The position numbers and the translations under genes are program-made. Positions 1 through 11,540 of a stretch of DNA of 64,000 bases are shown in pieces. Position 1 is the first letter of the stretch. Every line of letters begins with the position of its first letter. The notes beneath the pieces are model-generated. The model was not told where the DNA came from. It saw nothing but the letters and a program-made list of their open reading frames with translations, and did not search any database. This DNA comes from Punica granatum. Its lineage: Eukaryota > Streptophyta > Magnoliopsida > Myrtales > Lythraceae. The stretch spans positions 2,480,001 to 2,544,000 of the forward strand of contig NC_045131.1 in the NCBI RefSeq assembly GCF_007655135.1, read 5' to 3'.

Positions 1-2200
1 ACCATTAGATATCTTCATGTTAATTAGACCCATAAATTTCGATTTAACGTGTACAATTAGGCCCAATGATCTTAATTATAACTATTTAATAACCTTGATA
101 TAAGCACATATAAATATCGAGAATATCTGAGTTAGGATGACCGCTATGAAATTCGATGAATTTTTTTTTTTATGGATGGCAAGCTACCAGGAGCTGTTTT
201 TTTGGCTTGGATTTTGATTTTTGGTTTGGTTCACCAGTCCTTATCATTAGCTATTATTTTTGTTGGATCCTTATCATTGTGATTGATCGCTAAAAGTATA
301 CATAAGAGAATGCAAAGGAATTAAAAGACAAGTCACGGTGCCAGCATTTGTTTACTGATATAAATTGTAGGGCATCTTCCCAGCACGATCGATGCATATG
401 TAAACTATTGATGGCCGGTCAAGAATGTACATATATAAGTAGCTAGATCTCAAACTTCTAGAAGAAAACTCTGTTATACCCGGCCAATTCTCACCAGTGG
501 ACTCGATCGGAAGCAGAACTAATGTTGTATCGCGAAACGGAAATAAACATTCTTACCGGGAGAGTATTGTTTTGTGCCTTTTAATTGAAACATCGAAGTA
601 ATTAGTACGACCGAGTAATATCGATCATTCCATCACAACCGGTATCTAATATTACCTTTCTATCTGCACCATGCATTAATTTCCACATGGACTACCGACT
701 CTCTTTTGCTATAATGCTTGATCCTTTCACCTCCTCATCCTCCTTTCTATTCCCTTTTTTTTTTTTTTTAAATGACTTTTTGATGCAATAAAGGGATCGT
801 AAAGTCGAAGAACAAAAGAAATAGCGAAAGCCATACTCATCCGCTTCGATCTCAAAATCACCGAGGATAGAGTTTCCTATCTATGCGCACTTTTTAAATT
901 ATTGTTCATCATCAATCACTGGATAAAAAGAATGATAGTTCTCTAACAAAATTGAGCTTGGGCATGTTGTCTCTGATTATAGAGATAGCAAATACAAAAT
1001 CACAGGTTTATCCATCTGCTTCCTGTGTCGAATTTTTGTAATGTAAATGCACATTGGATAATAATTTCTGCGTTCTCCAGTAGCGTCAGTAATAGAAAAT
1101 GATTAACCAATGTCGGCCGTAACTGCGGTGAGAGACACCGAGGCAAACTGAAAGAAGCAAGCTGGGTTATTCCATGTTGGTTGTTGCTAAATACAGTAAA
1201 ACATGAAGGAATGTACCAACATTCGAAAGTTACCTCATGTGGAATGTCCAAATGTTGAAGCATAAGCAAAAGGCACCTCCCTCCTCCAACTTTGGGCTCA
1301 ATGCCACATTCCATTCCAATTCCATCCGACAGAGCATTTCTTTAAAGAAAATCCGTACAAAATTTACAGATCCGGAAAAAAATTTATATTGGGAAAGGTA
1401 CAAACATATCCAATGTTATCATGGAGGTCGCCTGCACCCACATAATGCCATAAACCTCGAGGGTGGGATTGAGATTGTCGATTGGTGACCCCATCTCCCG
1501 AATCGACTGAGAACTCAAACTCGAGATCCCGATCGATTCGGGGGCTGGGGCTGCCAACCGAGAATCCCGACCCCACCTCCATGGTTGCTGGCATTCTCTG
1601 TGGGTGCAGGCGACCTCCGTGATGGGGTTGGGATCACCGATCGGAGGTCCTAAACTCTTCCTTTTTTTTTCTCGAATTTTAGGATCAAATCGAAAAAAAT
1701 TAAAAGTTTAAGAGTTATAATGACAAAAAAATTTGAGATAAAAATGACGAAAAAATTATCGATGAAGTCCTTTGTATCTCACAAAATAAATCAAAATTTG
1801 TTAATTATCCCTTGAAAAATCTGAAAATTTAATTTTTTTTTCCCAAACTTAAACAATATGGGGTTTTTTAATACTTTTTCCTTTTATCTTTTTTAGCATA
1901 AAGAAAGCAAAGAGAAGAGGATGGATTTCCTCTACTTTCCCTTCCACAGTGTCCCCCCTTTTTTTTTTTTGGAGCACAGAATACGAAGGACAGCCATGAA
2001 AGGGAGAGATCATTGGCTGCTTCCTCTGAGCTCGCATACACTTGTAAGCATTTATCGCCCGTCCATCCCTCCTCTCTTCTCTTCCCCCGCTCATCTCTCT
2101 CTCTTCCCCCTCCCTCTCCCTCCCTGTTTCTCTGCTTGAGATTATACCGACACGGCTCCTAACAAATGGGGTTCTCTGCTTGAAGCTCCCCAACTTCCTC
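1..2200. other. Intergenic region and NF-YA upstream/5' UTR zone
   Basis: No reading frame here resembles a known protein. The sequence is AT-rich with poly-T runs (about 169, 749 and 1961). Pyrimidine-rich sequence from about 2090 to 2240 looks like a plant 5' UTR leading into the NF-YA gene. A GTAAGT donor at 2240-2245 and an acceptor near 2595 or 2617 suggest a 5' UTR intron of about 360 bases. The only distinct structure is the foldback at 1418-1623. Confidence 0.6.
1418..1623. repeat. Foldback (inverted-repeat) element
   Basis: Arms at 1418-1442 and 1599-1623 are inverted copies matching at 24 of 25 positions. The complementarity continues inward less perfectly, since the AATGCC and GGTGGG blocks on the left face inverted counterparts on the right. 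Total length is about 206 bases and the interior is GC-richer than its surroundings. It could be a small MITE or a transcribed hairpin. I saw no clear target-site duplication. Confidence 0.6.
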
Positions 2201-2635
2201 CCCCTCGTCGCTTCTGCTTCTGCTCGGCCATATCCGTTTGTAAGTGAGCTCTCTGATTCTTCTGACTTCCTTCTCTGTTGGGTCCTGCTTATATGATCTT
2301 CATCGCTGTCTGTCGTTGTAAAGTTTGGAAATTGTTGTTTCGGGATAGTCAGTGGAATCGATTCCAGGTTGTTGTCGGGGGGGATATGTTACAATATCCT
2401 GTGCAGAAGAGCTGACCCATCATTTGTGTGTGTGTGGTTCTTTTTTTTTTGAATTTTTATCTGAACTATTGGATGGCTACTAGAAGCCAGTTCTTGACTC
2501 CAGATCTCTGGCAACAAATCCTGTTAAAGAAATTTTGAGTTCCGGGTCTTTCCTATTTTGCAAAACGTTGAGAAATTCCCATTCTTGCATTACAGTATGT
2601 GGTTCGACTGATCCCAGTTGAGGAATCAAGAAATT

Positions 2636-5000
2636 ATGACTACGGAAGCTGTCTACTTTAAGGAACATGAAGGGATTATGCACAATTCAGCTGGGCAGCT
2701 TTCTTCCCCTCTGGCTCCGGGCCTTTGGTGGGGTGCTGGCTATGGAGCTCAGTCATTTCAATCGAACTCTTCTCAGCTGGAACGAACTGGGTGTGGGGAC
2801 CACTTTGCTGCTTCGAAGCAAGCGGAGCAAGGCACGAAACAGAGTGCCGATAAAGGAAGTGTAACTCAGTCCATCTTTTCTGGTAACCTTCACCTTTAGC
2901 TTTCTCAGCTTAGTGATGTTACTTCCATGTATATTTGTCCTCTCTCGAACCTCTTTTTCGGGGGAGTTAATTCCTGCAAGTCTAATTTCCTAGTAGAGAG
3001 AATTGATTTTGTAGTATGAACCCGAACTCTTGGACTTCTTTGACAGTTCATTGTATCATGGAAGAAATTAGATGTTAGTCCATATACGGTATACCTTAGG
3101 TGATTGCAGTGATATTAGCAGATATTAACATTGACGCTCTATATGGTCGATGTTACTACTAGGTTTTGACGGAAAGGAACAGGGCAGGTGAACATGGTCA
3201 TTATTTAGATCCAAAATGATGCAATTGAGTTGTTTGATTGGAGCAATGCTGTCTGCTGTACATTATCCATTCAGCCTTCTTGCTTTCACTTGTTTAGAGA
3301 TTGTCTTTCAGCACTTATCTCTGCAGGGCCAAATTTGATAGCTCAATTTAAGAGCTCAAATTTCTTCCTAGTATGGATGTGAAATTTGGGAACCAGAATT
3401 GGTGCAATGAGAAAATCTCCAGGAAACTGTCTGGAATTGTGTACGCAAGCTTGTGTATTTTAAAAATGTATATATAATTCATTTGGAATGATGGAATAAA
3501 TGATCCATTAAGCTTATGGTTCTAAGCAGCCTTGGTCCATCTTAAGTAAATTATTGGGATATGATTACCATGATGTTTTGATAAGCTGAAGTTCTTGGTA
3601 TATACGAGCTACTGAAATATCTACAAAACTTAAGAAATTTCAATGGCATCCATAAAATTTTGAATTTGGCGCTCATTCTCATGTTTTTGTATTGGTCCTA
3701 ATTACCATGACGGCGATTGATAGTCTTCTCTCTTTTGCCATGGAGGGAGTTTTTCATTCCCAGTTAGTTTCTACCATTTCAAGTATATTCAATGTCAATT
3801 TATTTATTTAAAAAATTTTGCCTAATCAGAGCTGTAGTTTATTACGTATTATGAGGGTCATGGTCTTGATATCAAAGTTATATCTTACCCATTTCTGGTG
3901 ACTCAAACTTCAGGGGATGGTCTGAAATCTCATGCAGCTCTTCCGGAATATTGCTCTCGTTTCGAGCCGGGATTTAGTCAGCCAATGGTAATTACTCATT
4001 TGGAAACTACAAATGTTCCCGCCCTCGAGAGAAAATTAAATTTCATTTTATTTGTGTAAGCTTGAGGCTATTCATGCTGAATTCGTGTTCATACAAATGT
4101 AGATATGTGCAAAGTATCCCTATGTGGATCCATGTTATGGAGTCCTCTCAGCTCACGGACCTCAACTGTCGGTGAGTCTCCCCTATACTAATTGTATAAG
4201 GATTTCATTATGTTTGGATTGGACATATGTATATATTTCAAGGTAGAAGTTTGGCTACGTATAAGAAAGCGTGCCATATATTTCTGTCTAGAATAGAAGG
4301 TACTTTGGCAATTATCCATTTTCCAACGAATGACTCTAAGTTTTAATGTTCTTAGGGCCGAATCATGCTACCCCTGGATCTTGGGACCAACGATGTCCCG
4401 ATATTTGTGAATCCCAAGCAGTACCACGCTATCATGAAGAGTCGGGAGCGTCGTGCAAAGGCTGAGCTTAAGAACAAACAAAATCGAGTTCGGAAGGTAA
4501 GATTGCTTGATATCATGGGACTCGCAAGCACAGTTTGTTCGTATACGTTTTTGTCACAATAATAGTGATCGTGTTCTTGATTTCAATGACAGCCTTATAT
4601 GCATGAATCGCGTCATCTTCATGCTATGCGTCGGCCACGGGGCTGCGGCGGCCGCTTTCTGAACACAAAGAATCTGCCCAGTTGTAAAGGAGAAGCCGAC
4701 CTTGAAAAGGACTTCAAACCGCCTGAGCGGCCCACGGGCTCTCAGGGGTCCGAAGTCCTCCAGTCTGACAGTGGGACGCTGAGCTCGCCCAGAGGAGCAA
4801 ATGGTTCCATCACAAGCCTCTCAGGATCCACTGAGGTCACCAGCAATACTTATGCTCGGGAAGATCTTGGCAGGCTCTCGATGAATTTCCTCCGTCCACC
4901 TCTCCACTTTCTCCCACTTAACGGCATGATCGATACCGGTCACAGTATCGTGAAGCCTAGCACTTGGGTCACGGCAGCTGATGACTGCCGTGACCTCTAA
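2636..5000 (+). CDS. NF-YA: Nuclear transcription factor Y subunit A (NF-YA), five coding exons
   Basis: NF-YA is the CCAAT-contacting subunit of the NF-YA/B/C trimer. Exons join in frame as 2636-2882, 3914-3987, 4103-4171, 4356-4496 and 4593-5000 (939 nt, 312 aa), all GT-AG. Exons 4 and 5 encode the whole CBFB/NF-YA core: the subunit-association helix (PIFVNPKQYHAIMKSRERR), then the DNA-binding part (HESRHLHAMRRPRGCGGRF). The GRIMLPL motif before the core suits the NF-YA2/NF-YA10 type. The start is ATG 2636; the upstream in-frame TTG at 2618 is not a plausible initiator. One oddity is HAIMKSRERR where most plant members have HGI(L/M)RRR. Control by miR169 is likely because a matching site lies 178 bases beyond the stop codon. 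Confidence 0.93.
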
Positions 5001-5973
5001 GTCTGAAACCATAGGAACCGGTGGGGGTTAGGTTGGTGCATGGGTTTTCCCATCATCGCCAATCCCCCGTTCCTTTAGGGCAACCAAATGGAGAAGCTTT
5101 CCGATGGTTTTCCCTCGGGAGAACCGCTTTGGACTTCAGTTCGAAGGATTGTACGGCTGCCCATTTGGTTGCTTTAATAGGCAAATCATTCTTGGCTCAT
5201 CCAGCATTGGGGCTTGTCTTTCGGTTCGTTCGCGGCGAGAGGCACCTCAAAGCAAACCCTATCTAATAGAACAGGCGATTGTAATAACAATGGGTTGTCA
5301 GTAACAAACCCGTCGATGAACAGTTTGGAACACCAAACAAGTAGTAGTATTTGTGTCGTGCTTTGTGTGTCATCCTAGGAATGGTTTAGAAGTCAGGTTT
5401 GTGCTAAGAATTGTTATTTATGACTGGATTTCCTGCAGTTACGGGTGAATGAATCTAATGTAAATTAGTCTGTGATGGTTAATGCTACTGCCTCTGAAGT
5501 CTGATTGCAACATGCTGTGTTCGAGTTCGATTTTAAGGTCGAGGACAGCCAAATGCATTGTACGATAGACTAAGCTCGAGTTTCTATGTCAACTTCGAGC
5601 CTTGAAATTGAATCCTGTCTGAAAATTGAAATCTGAAAGAAATTAACTTTAAATCACGAGATAAGGTGTAAATGACTAACGAAGGTTTTGCTAGCACACA
5701 AGGGATCGGAATCAAATGGAAAACCTAAGGATTGAGTGATATTTTAATCGAGTTGTAAATATATCGTGATCTCGCTGGAAAAAGAAAAAAAAAAAACTAT
5801 TTTTCTGTCCGGTTCGGCTCGATATTGATGGGGTGCATGGACCAAACCTTATCCCGTTTTCTTCTTCTTCATCTCAACATTCTTCAGCAGGACAAAGAGA
5901 GGAGAAAAATCTTCTCTTTCAGAACAACTTCATCGTCTTCTCTTCATCATTCCTTCTCATCCGCCCTGCAACA
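5001..5973 (+). other. NF-YA 3' UTR and spacer to CP33
   Basis: The first few hundred bases are the NF-YA 3' UTR, including the miR169-like site. The rest has no coding potential. The last part (about 5830-5973) is CT- and TCTTC-rich and is the probable 5' UTR of CP33. Sequence around 5465-5560 resembles a worn tRNA-derived SINE head, but too weakly to call. Confidence 0.6.
5178..5198 (+). promoter_or_regulatory. Putative miR169 target site in the NF-YA 3' UTR
   Basis: The 21 bases here match the complement of the conserved miR169 sequence at 17 of 21 positions, with the core GGCAA.TCAT.CTTGGCT intact. In plants, miR169 cleaves NF-YA transcripts at one site in the 3' UTR, and this location fits. 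The match is seen in the sequence; functional cleavage is inferred. Confidence 0.85.
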
Positions 5974-7995
5974 ATGTCCGCATCACTCATGTCCCTGACC
6001 TCACCGCCCTCTGCTCCCTCTTCTATCTCCACCAAGCTCTCCTTCATCCCCTTCTCGATCCCCTTCCCTTCTTCCAGCCAGCACCGCCCAGCACCCAACA
6101 GGTCCTACTCCCTCTCGCTCAAGTCCCAGCCCGCCATTGTTGCCTCCCTCAGCCTCCTCTCCCTTCCGAAGCACCGCTTGTTCTCTGCCGCGTTCGATGG
6201 CTTTGAGGCCGAGGGTGGTGACAGCACGGATGTCTCCGGGGAGGAAAGCCCAGAAACAGAGGAGTACGGGAGCCAGGTAGAAGATAGCCAGGAAGAAGAG
6301 GGGCAGAAGGTGTCAGGGTCCGGCGAGTACGGGAGGCTGTATGTCGGGAATTTGCCGTATTCTATGACCTCTTCGCAGCTCCTAGAGGTTTTTCAAGAGG
6401 CTGGTCGTGTTGTAAATGTGGAGGTTTGTTCATTTGCAATTCTTGTCTGATTGTCTTCGAACCTGAACTTTCTACATGGAGATCGTCGAGTTGGTCGTTA
6501 CTCGTTTGTCTTAGGGGTTGTTTGCTTTCTTAGCTGCTTGTCTTTCAGCTGTTGGACCAAGCGTTAAATGACGACAATCTTGGAGGTTGTTGCCTGCTCA
6601 TGTCTGTATTGTTTCATCAGGTTATTAATCGGTTGTTTGAATGGAAGAGTTTAATGTTTGCGAATGAGAAACTTTTGAGATGATTGTTTCGATATTGCTA
6701 CTTGCCAGCTGCTCGGGTTTGTTGTGCTTGCATTGGTTTGTTCTTGTTTCTTGTTCGTGCGGAGCTTTGTTGTGTTTGTTTGTTGTAGCACATTGTTGTA
6801 TTTTTCATTTTTCCTCACATGTTCTTTCAATTGCTTTGACAGGAAAGTTGAATTCTTTGCTATGTTGGAAGTCTCACAGGCTTGATCATTTCGTCCTTTC
6901 TTTTGTGGGTGAATGTGTATAGGTTGTGTACGACAGAGTCACCGACAGGAGCAGAGGTTTTGCATTTGTTACCATGGGGAGCATAGAAGAGGCTAACGAG
7001 GCGATCCGAATGTTCGATGGATCGGTAAGTCGTTGGTTCTGTTTCTGGGTGAAGTTTGTGAGCCAGGTTGCATTGGATAATGCATCTATTCAATTTCATT
7101 ATCCGTGCTAAGGTTTGGTAGAGGTTATGATCACTATGAGATACCCGAATGTGCTTGAGTTGGTGACATTATACTTAGATTAGGAGATCTGGTAAGTTTT
7201 TTCTTCACTGTAACATCAAAACGGTAACAATCGATGCTCATGATTTTGATTTTTACTGTTTATGTCAGCAAGTTGGAGGCAGAACAGTTAAGGTAAACTT
7301 CCCGGAAGTGCCGAGAGGAGGCGAGAGAGAAGTAATGGGCCCGAAGATCAGAAGCAGCAATCGTGGCTTCGTGGACAGCCCACACAAGATCTATGCAGGG
7401 AACCTCGGGTGGGGTTTGACCTCACAGGGCCTTAGAGATGCATTTGCAGACCAACCGGGGCTTTTGAGCACAAAAGTCATCTATGACAGGAACTCAGGAA
7501 GGTCACGAGGATTTGGCTTCATATCCTTCGAGTCTGCAGAGGCTGTGGAGTCAGCTTTAAATGCGATGAATGGAGTGGTAAGAATGACTGAACTACCGCG
7601 CCCACTGATAGTTTATGTTTGTTTGATTTGTAACTTTGAAAACCATAGAAATCCTTTCCAACCGGGAATCAATCCCTTACATGTCCTGTATGGAGAAATG
7701 CCGTATCTGCACTTAAGCACATTAAACTGTCCAGTTCTTGCCAAATGATCAGTTTTCCCTTTTGAATATATGTTAACGCATGACTTGTCTGATTCAATTC
7801 CAGAAGCTATACGTTTTAATTATCATTTGTTGCGCTCTTTGGTCTGTTTTGCATGTATTATGCAAATAGGAGGTGGAAGGGAGGCCTTTACGGTTGAATT
7901 TAGCGGCGGAAAGAGCATCATCTCCTCCTCCTGTACAAAGCAATGCTGAGAGCAGCCCTGAGGGCTCCGAGTTGGCGTCAAGTATCACCGCCTGA
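5974..7995 (+). CDS. CP33: Chloroplast 33 kDa ribonucleoprotein (CP33), two RRMs
   Basis: CP33 is a nuclear-encoded chloroplast RNA-binding protein that stabilises plastid mRNAs. Four exons join in frame: 5974-6423, 6923-7024, 7269-7577 and 7870-7995 (987 nt, 328 aa, close to the family's usual length). The N-terminus is Ser/Pro-rich and lacks acidic residues, as a transit peptide should. An acidic Glu-rich linker follows. RRM1 starts at RLYVGNLPY (about residue 125) with RNP1 [12 protein letters not shown]2 starts at KIYAGNLGW with RNP1 SRGFGFISF. The linker [13 protein letters not shown] is typical of CP33. The chosen start ATG 5974 (MSASLMS) opens the transit peptide; the in-frame GTG at 5833 is rejected. 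The gene is tail to tail with the TatD gene. Confidence 0.95.
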
Positions 7996-8537
7996 TCTTA
8001 TAATTGAAGGCATTTTGATATTTTGAGACGATTTTGTCGGGCTCCCTCACAGTTGTTTCTTGGGAAATCTTGAACCAGCCAACTAATGCTCCAGCATTAT
8101 ACTGCTCGCCAATCAGACCCTGCTGCCGATGCAAGTTGAAGCCCTAATAGATTGATGAGCTCCTGGGGGTTCCGTAATTTTAGGAGGCATGATATGTTGA
8201 TAAGCATTTGTTATCGACAGTTCATTAAGAGATTTCTTGAGTGGGATATGGCGTTACGTCCCTCTTTCAGGATATCTCACGGTTTCGACTTGTGAAAATT
8301 GACAACTACCTGATAGATTTTACAATTTGGCAGTCCTCTTATGAAAGGTAAGGAGAATGAAATATTGGTTCAGCTTCGATATCACACAACAGAACTAGCA
8401 TTGCTACTTATAGGCTGTTCAAGATCAGCCAACTATGAAGTGATCAAAATTAAGTATGCATTGAAAAGAGTTCTTCCTTTGCTCTTTGAAGGAGAGCATG
8501 GGAAATTGTATAGGTAAGACATGCAAGTTTGAGGATG
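7996..8537. other. Convergent 3' spacer between CP33 and the TatD gene
   Basis: These 542 bases separate two convergent stop codons. They must hold both 3' UTRs and polyadenylation signals. I see no other gene here. Confidence 0.6.
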
Positions 8538-11168
8538 TCATTTGGTTGGCTGGGTTGGACTTCCTGCTAGAAGAGCATCCGCTGCAGTATCCAAGTCTTG
8601 AGGAAAGAAAACCCTGCACCACGATTGTTGATTTCAGCGGAACTCGGAAACATACTCTTGATTTCTCCCATGGAGAGAGTTCCTTCTATCAGCTTGACCA
8701 ATAAGTTATAGAGCAAACAAAAAGTTTGATATAAACATTGAATAAAAAGAGTTTACTGAAAATGCCAGTATCAAGTTACCTGCATGTGTTATGGTACAAA
8801 GTGTTACCGAGTTGATTTATGTCTTCGATACCTTTACAACCAGCAACCACCTCAAGAACTTGCCTGCACATACATTGATTATATGCAAGGGCATTCGAAT
8901 TGAATGAAACTCAACTGCAGCAGCATATATTTCCAGCTGAAGTAAAAGTTTTAAAATTGATGCTCACCGAACTAAACAAGGTTCATTCCGACCTTTGACT
9001 ATGCTCTCCTGATCATACCTCTCTTTCTTCTTGGAAGGCCAGACGGTCTTAACATGACCAATACCTGCATGGGTGCTCTTGACTTCACAATAGGGAGAAT
9101 CTGTTTCAATCATCACTCTCTCCAAAGGCAGACCCTTTACAACATCAATATTCTCTGCAGTCTTCAGAGAACAACCATTGACACCTGCTAAGTATCCAAA
9201 GGAAATTAACAGAACGTCCAGAAAATGTAGAAGCTGACTCATGGCTATTGGTGAAATGAAGTTAATCAGTCTTCATAATTTGTATGCCTGCCACCGTGAG
9301 GAAACTGTACAACCCAAAGATTGCAGGAGAGAAAGGAGAGCTTATAAACCTATGTACATATTTTCAAATGAAAGAAGCTTATCACGTTCTTCTGAAGTCC
9401 CAGTGAATGAATGCGCCACCCCCGCACAGAACCTGGCATCAGAATTGGAAAATGAAATATCCCACTACAAAATACTATGTTATGGGCAAATGCAATCATC
9501 GAATGCTCATGAAAGCATTTCTGACAAGCATTGACAATAAGATCTTACCCTGTAAAGGTCAGAAGTTCGCTATGTTCTGTTGCTTTGGATTACAGACTAA
9601 GAAAAAGTTCTTTCTTGCTTTAAAGGGAAAAGGGGAAAATAAAGCCAACGACATACTACCTACAGCAAGATATTACATTATACAGGAAAGCACTCAATTT
9701 CACCTGTCCTTGTTTCTCTCGACGATTTCGCAGAAGTCTTCAGCAGCTGCACGCATATGAAGAAACATTGGGAGCTTCGTCGCATATGCTAATTCAAACT
9801 GCTTCTCAAAGTACCTATTTTTGAAAGATGCAGCATGAGATGATCAGATGGTCAATGAGACATTGTGAATAGAATTACAAGCTTGATGAGTACTTATCAC
9901 CTCAAGCCTTACGTACTTCTTTTGAATCTCAGCAGGGCAAAAGTGGAGTCTGTCATAGTCTAATCCACATTCACCAACTGCCACCACCTTTCACAGAGGA
10001 AGTGAATGATTTGCTTACAAAACCATGTAACATACGGAAATTTCTCTTGTAAGTAAGTAAAGGAAATCATCAACTCGTGGAAGAAGTCCCGCACTAAAGA
10101 ATTCCAAAGTGGAGGTTTTTCAGTAGCATGTCATCAAAAAAATAGCAACTTACTTATTGAATCCCAAAGAAATGTTTGGCCAAAAATCCTACTCAAGTAG
10201 AAACCTTTGAAAATGAAGCTAGAGAAGAGTAAGATCGGGCTCACTTTTCCCTTTCGTTTTCCCTCTTTAGCCAACAAGAGTAGTGCCTGGAAATGGTTTT
10301 CTGGATCCCCACTATCTTCAAATTCCTGAATAGACCGAGAGGACCACAATGCACAGATGTATCAAGATAAATATTAAACAAACGAGGAACGACAGGAATT
10401 CAACAAATGAGAGGGCACCTTGCATCTGGTTGGGTGCACTCCAACCGTACAATAAAGTCTCCCTAACACGAACATCAATCCGTCACATCAGCGAGTCTAA
10501 CTTATATCAAATGGGAGAGGTTCTGTGGAGCGGATTCTAGGACACGCAAATAACACACAGACATACCATCAGTTTCTGCAATTGCAAGAGCTTCCCGTGA
10601 TTCCTCCAGCGATCCACCAGTCACCTATGATTAAAGACCTTTGTTCTTATAAAACGGCTTCTGCAAGCTCGGGAACATATGTGAGACAACCATTGTTCAC
10701 AGAATTTTCTATTTTTAAGAAGAAAATGAATGCATTCTTCAAGTAAACCATGTTCTGTGCAGCAAATGAAGGGATATTATGCTCACAATGATGCGCTCAA
10801 CGCCAGCAGTCCAAGCTCTGTTCAAGACCGTAACAATGTCGGGAGCATGGCACTGCTTGCCATTATAGATTCCCTTGAACATCCCATCTGTGCGATCAGA
10901 CCCAATTCATGAACACATCAAAGATAATAGTATCATCAAATGAGGGAGCAAAGAAAATGTGGGGTTCAGAGGAATGAGCTCGAGATGTTTGGTGAAATGC
11001 CTGACCCGTGAAGTTGACTGCTATATCTGTCTCACAGAAAAAGAAGCGGACCATATGAGGCGCTAGTCAGATACAATAATCTGTTAGGGAAAGGCAGGAA
11101 GGGGAGGGGGAGGAATGACAGTGGAGCTTCGAGGAAGGCGACTTGCCTATCATCCGTACAGTCGCCAT
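8538..11168 (-). CDS. TatD-family metal-dependent hydrolase/DNase, twelve exons
   Basis: TatD enzymes are TIM-barrel metal-dependent nucleases, and this is the TATDN1-like eukaryotic branch. Reading leftwards the exons are 11168-11147, 11026-11006, 10887-10787, 10624-10567, 10462-10419, 10325-10245, 9987-9917, 9814-9704, 9432-9350, 9184-8968, 8863-8780 and 8613-8538: 969 nt, 322 aa, in frame throughout. Family blocks in order are [47 protein letters not shown] (metal-binding Glu), [32 protein letters not shown] (Asp) and NEPCLVRQVLEVV. The bacterial N-terminal HxH is replaced by AVN, as in TATDN1 proteins. The first intron has a GC donor. It sits beside CP33, as I recall for Arabidopsis. Confidence 0.93.
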
Positions 11169-11318
11169 AGCCGCAGCTCAGGCTCAGAGATTCTTCGTTG
11201 TTTTGCTCGTTCTCTCCAATAATCTGTCCGTGCTTCAAAATGGTGGAAATTTCTCCCAAAACCGTTCCCCCATTCTTTTCTCTTCGACATTTTCTTTTAT
11301 TAAATTTTTTCCCCTTTT

Positions 11319-11540
11319 TTCAGTTTTCCAAAAAAATATTTTAATAAATTAAAAAAGGAAAAGAAAATGGGGATAAATCATACACGTGTATTTTGAGATT
11401 TAGGGGACAAATCATCCACGTGTATGTCGGCCATCTATTTTCTTTTTATTTTTCTTCCTTTTCTTTTCTCAATTTTCCAAAAAATATTTTAAGAAATTGA
11501 AAAAAAAGAAAAAATGGGACAAATCATACGCATGTATTAT
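11319..11540. repeat. Pair of AT-rich direct repeats, about 72 bp each
   Basis: Copies at about 11319-11393 and 11469-11540 share the order TTTTCCAAAAAA-ATATTTTAA-AAATT-GAAAA-GGGA-AAATCATAC-GTATT with small differences. Each copy also has partial internal dyad symmetry (poly-T followed by poly-A). The origin is unknown; MITE remnants are possible. Confidence 0.5.

Noticed and set aside
2618..2635. Six extra codons upstream of the NF-YA start
   Set aside because: The frame begins with TTG, not ATG. The ATG at 2636 is the first in-frame methionine codon.
5465..5660. Possible second tRNA-derived SINE in the NF-YA/CP33 spacer
   Set aside because: Words near A-box and B-box consensus occur, but no flanking duplication or tail could be found.
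5833..5973. Extended CP33 N-terminus beginning MHGPNL
   Set aside because: It begins with GTG in a CT-rich leader. ATG 5974 starts a normal transit peptide and gives the usual family length.
11032..11259. 75-residue open frame overlapping the TatD 5' end
   Set aside because: It is in a different frame from the conserved protein and reads through the inferred first intron.
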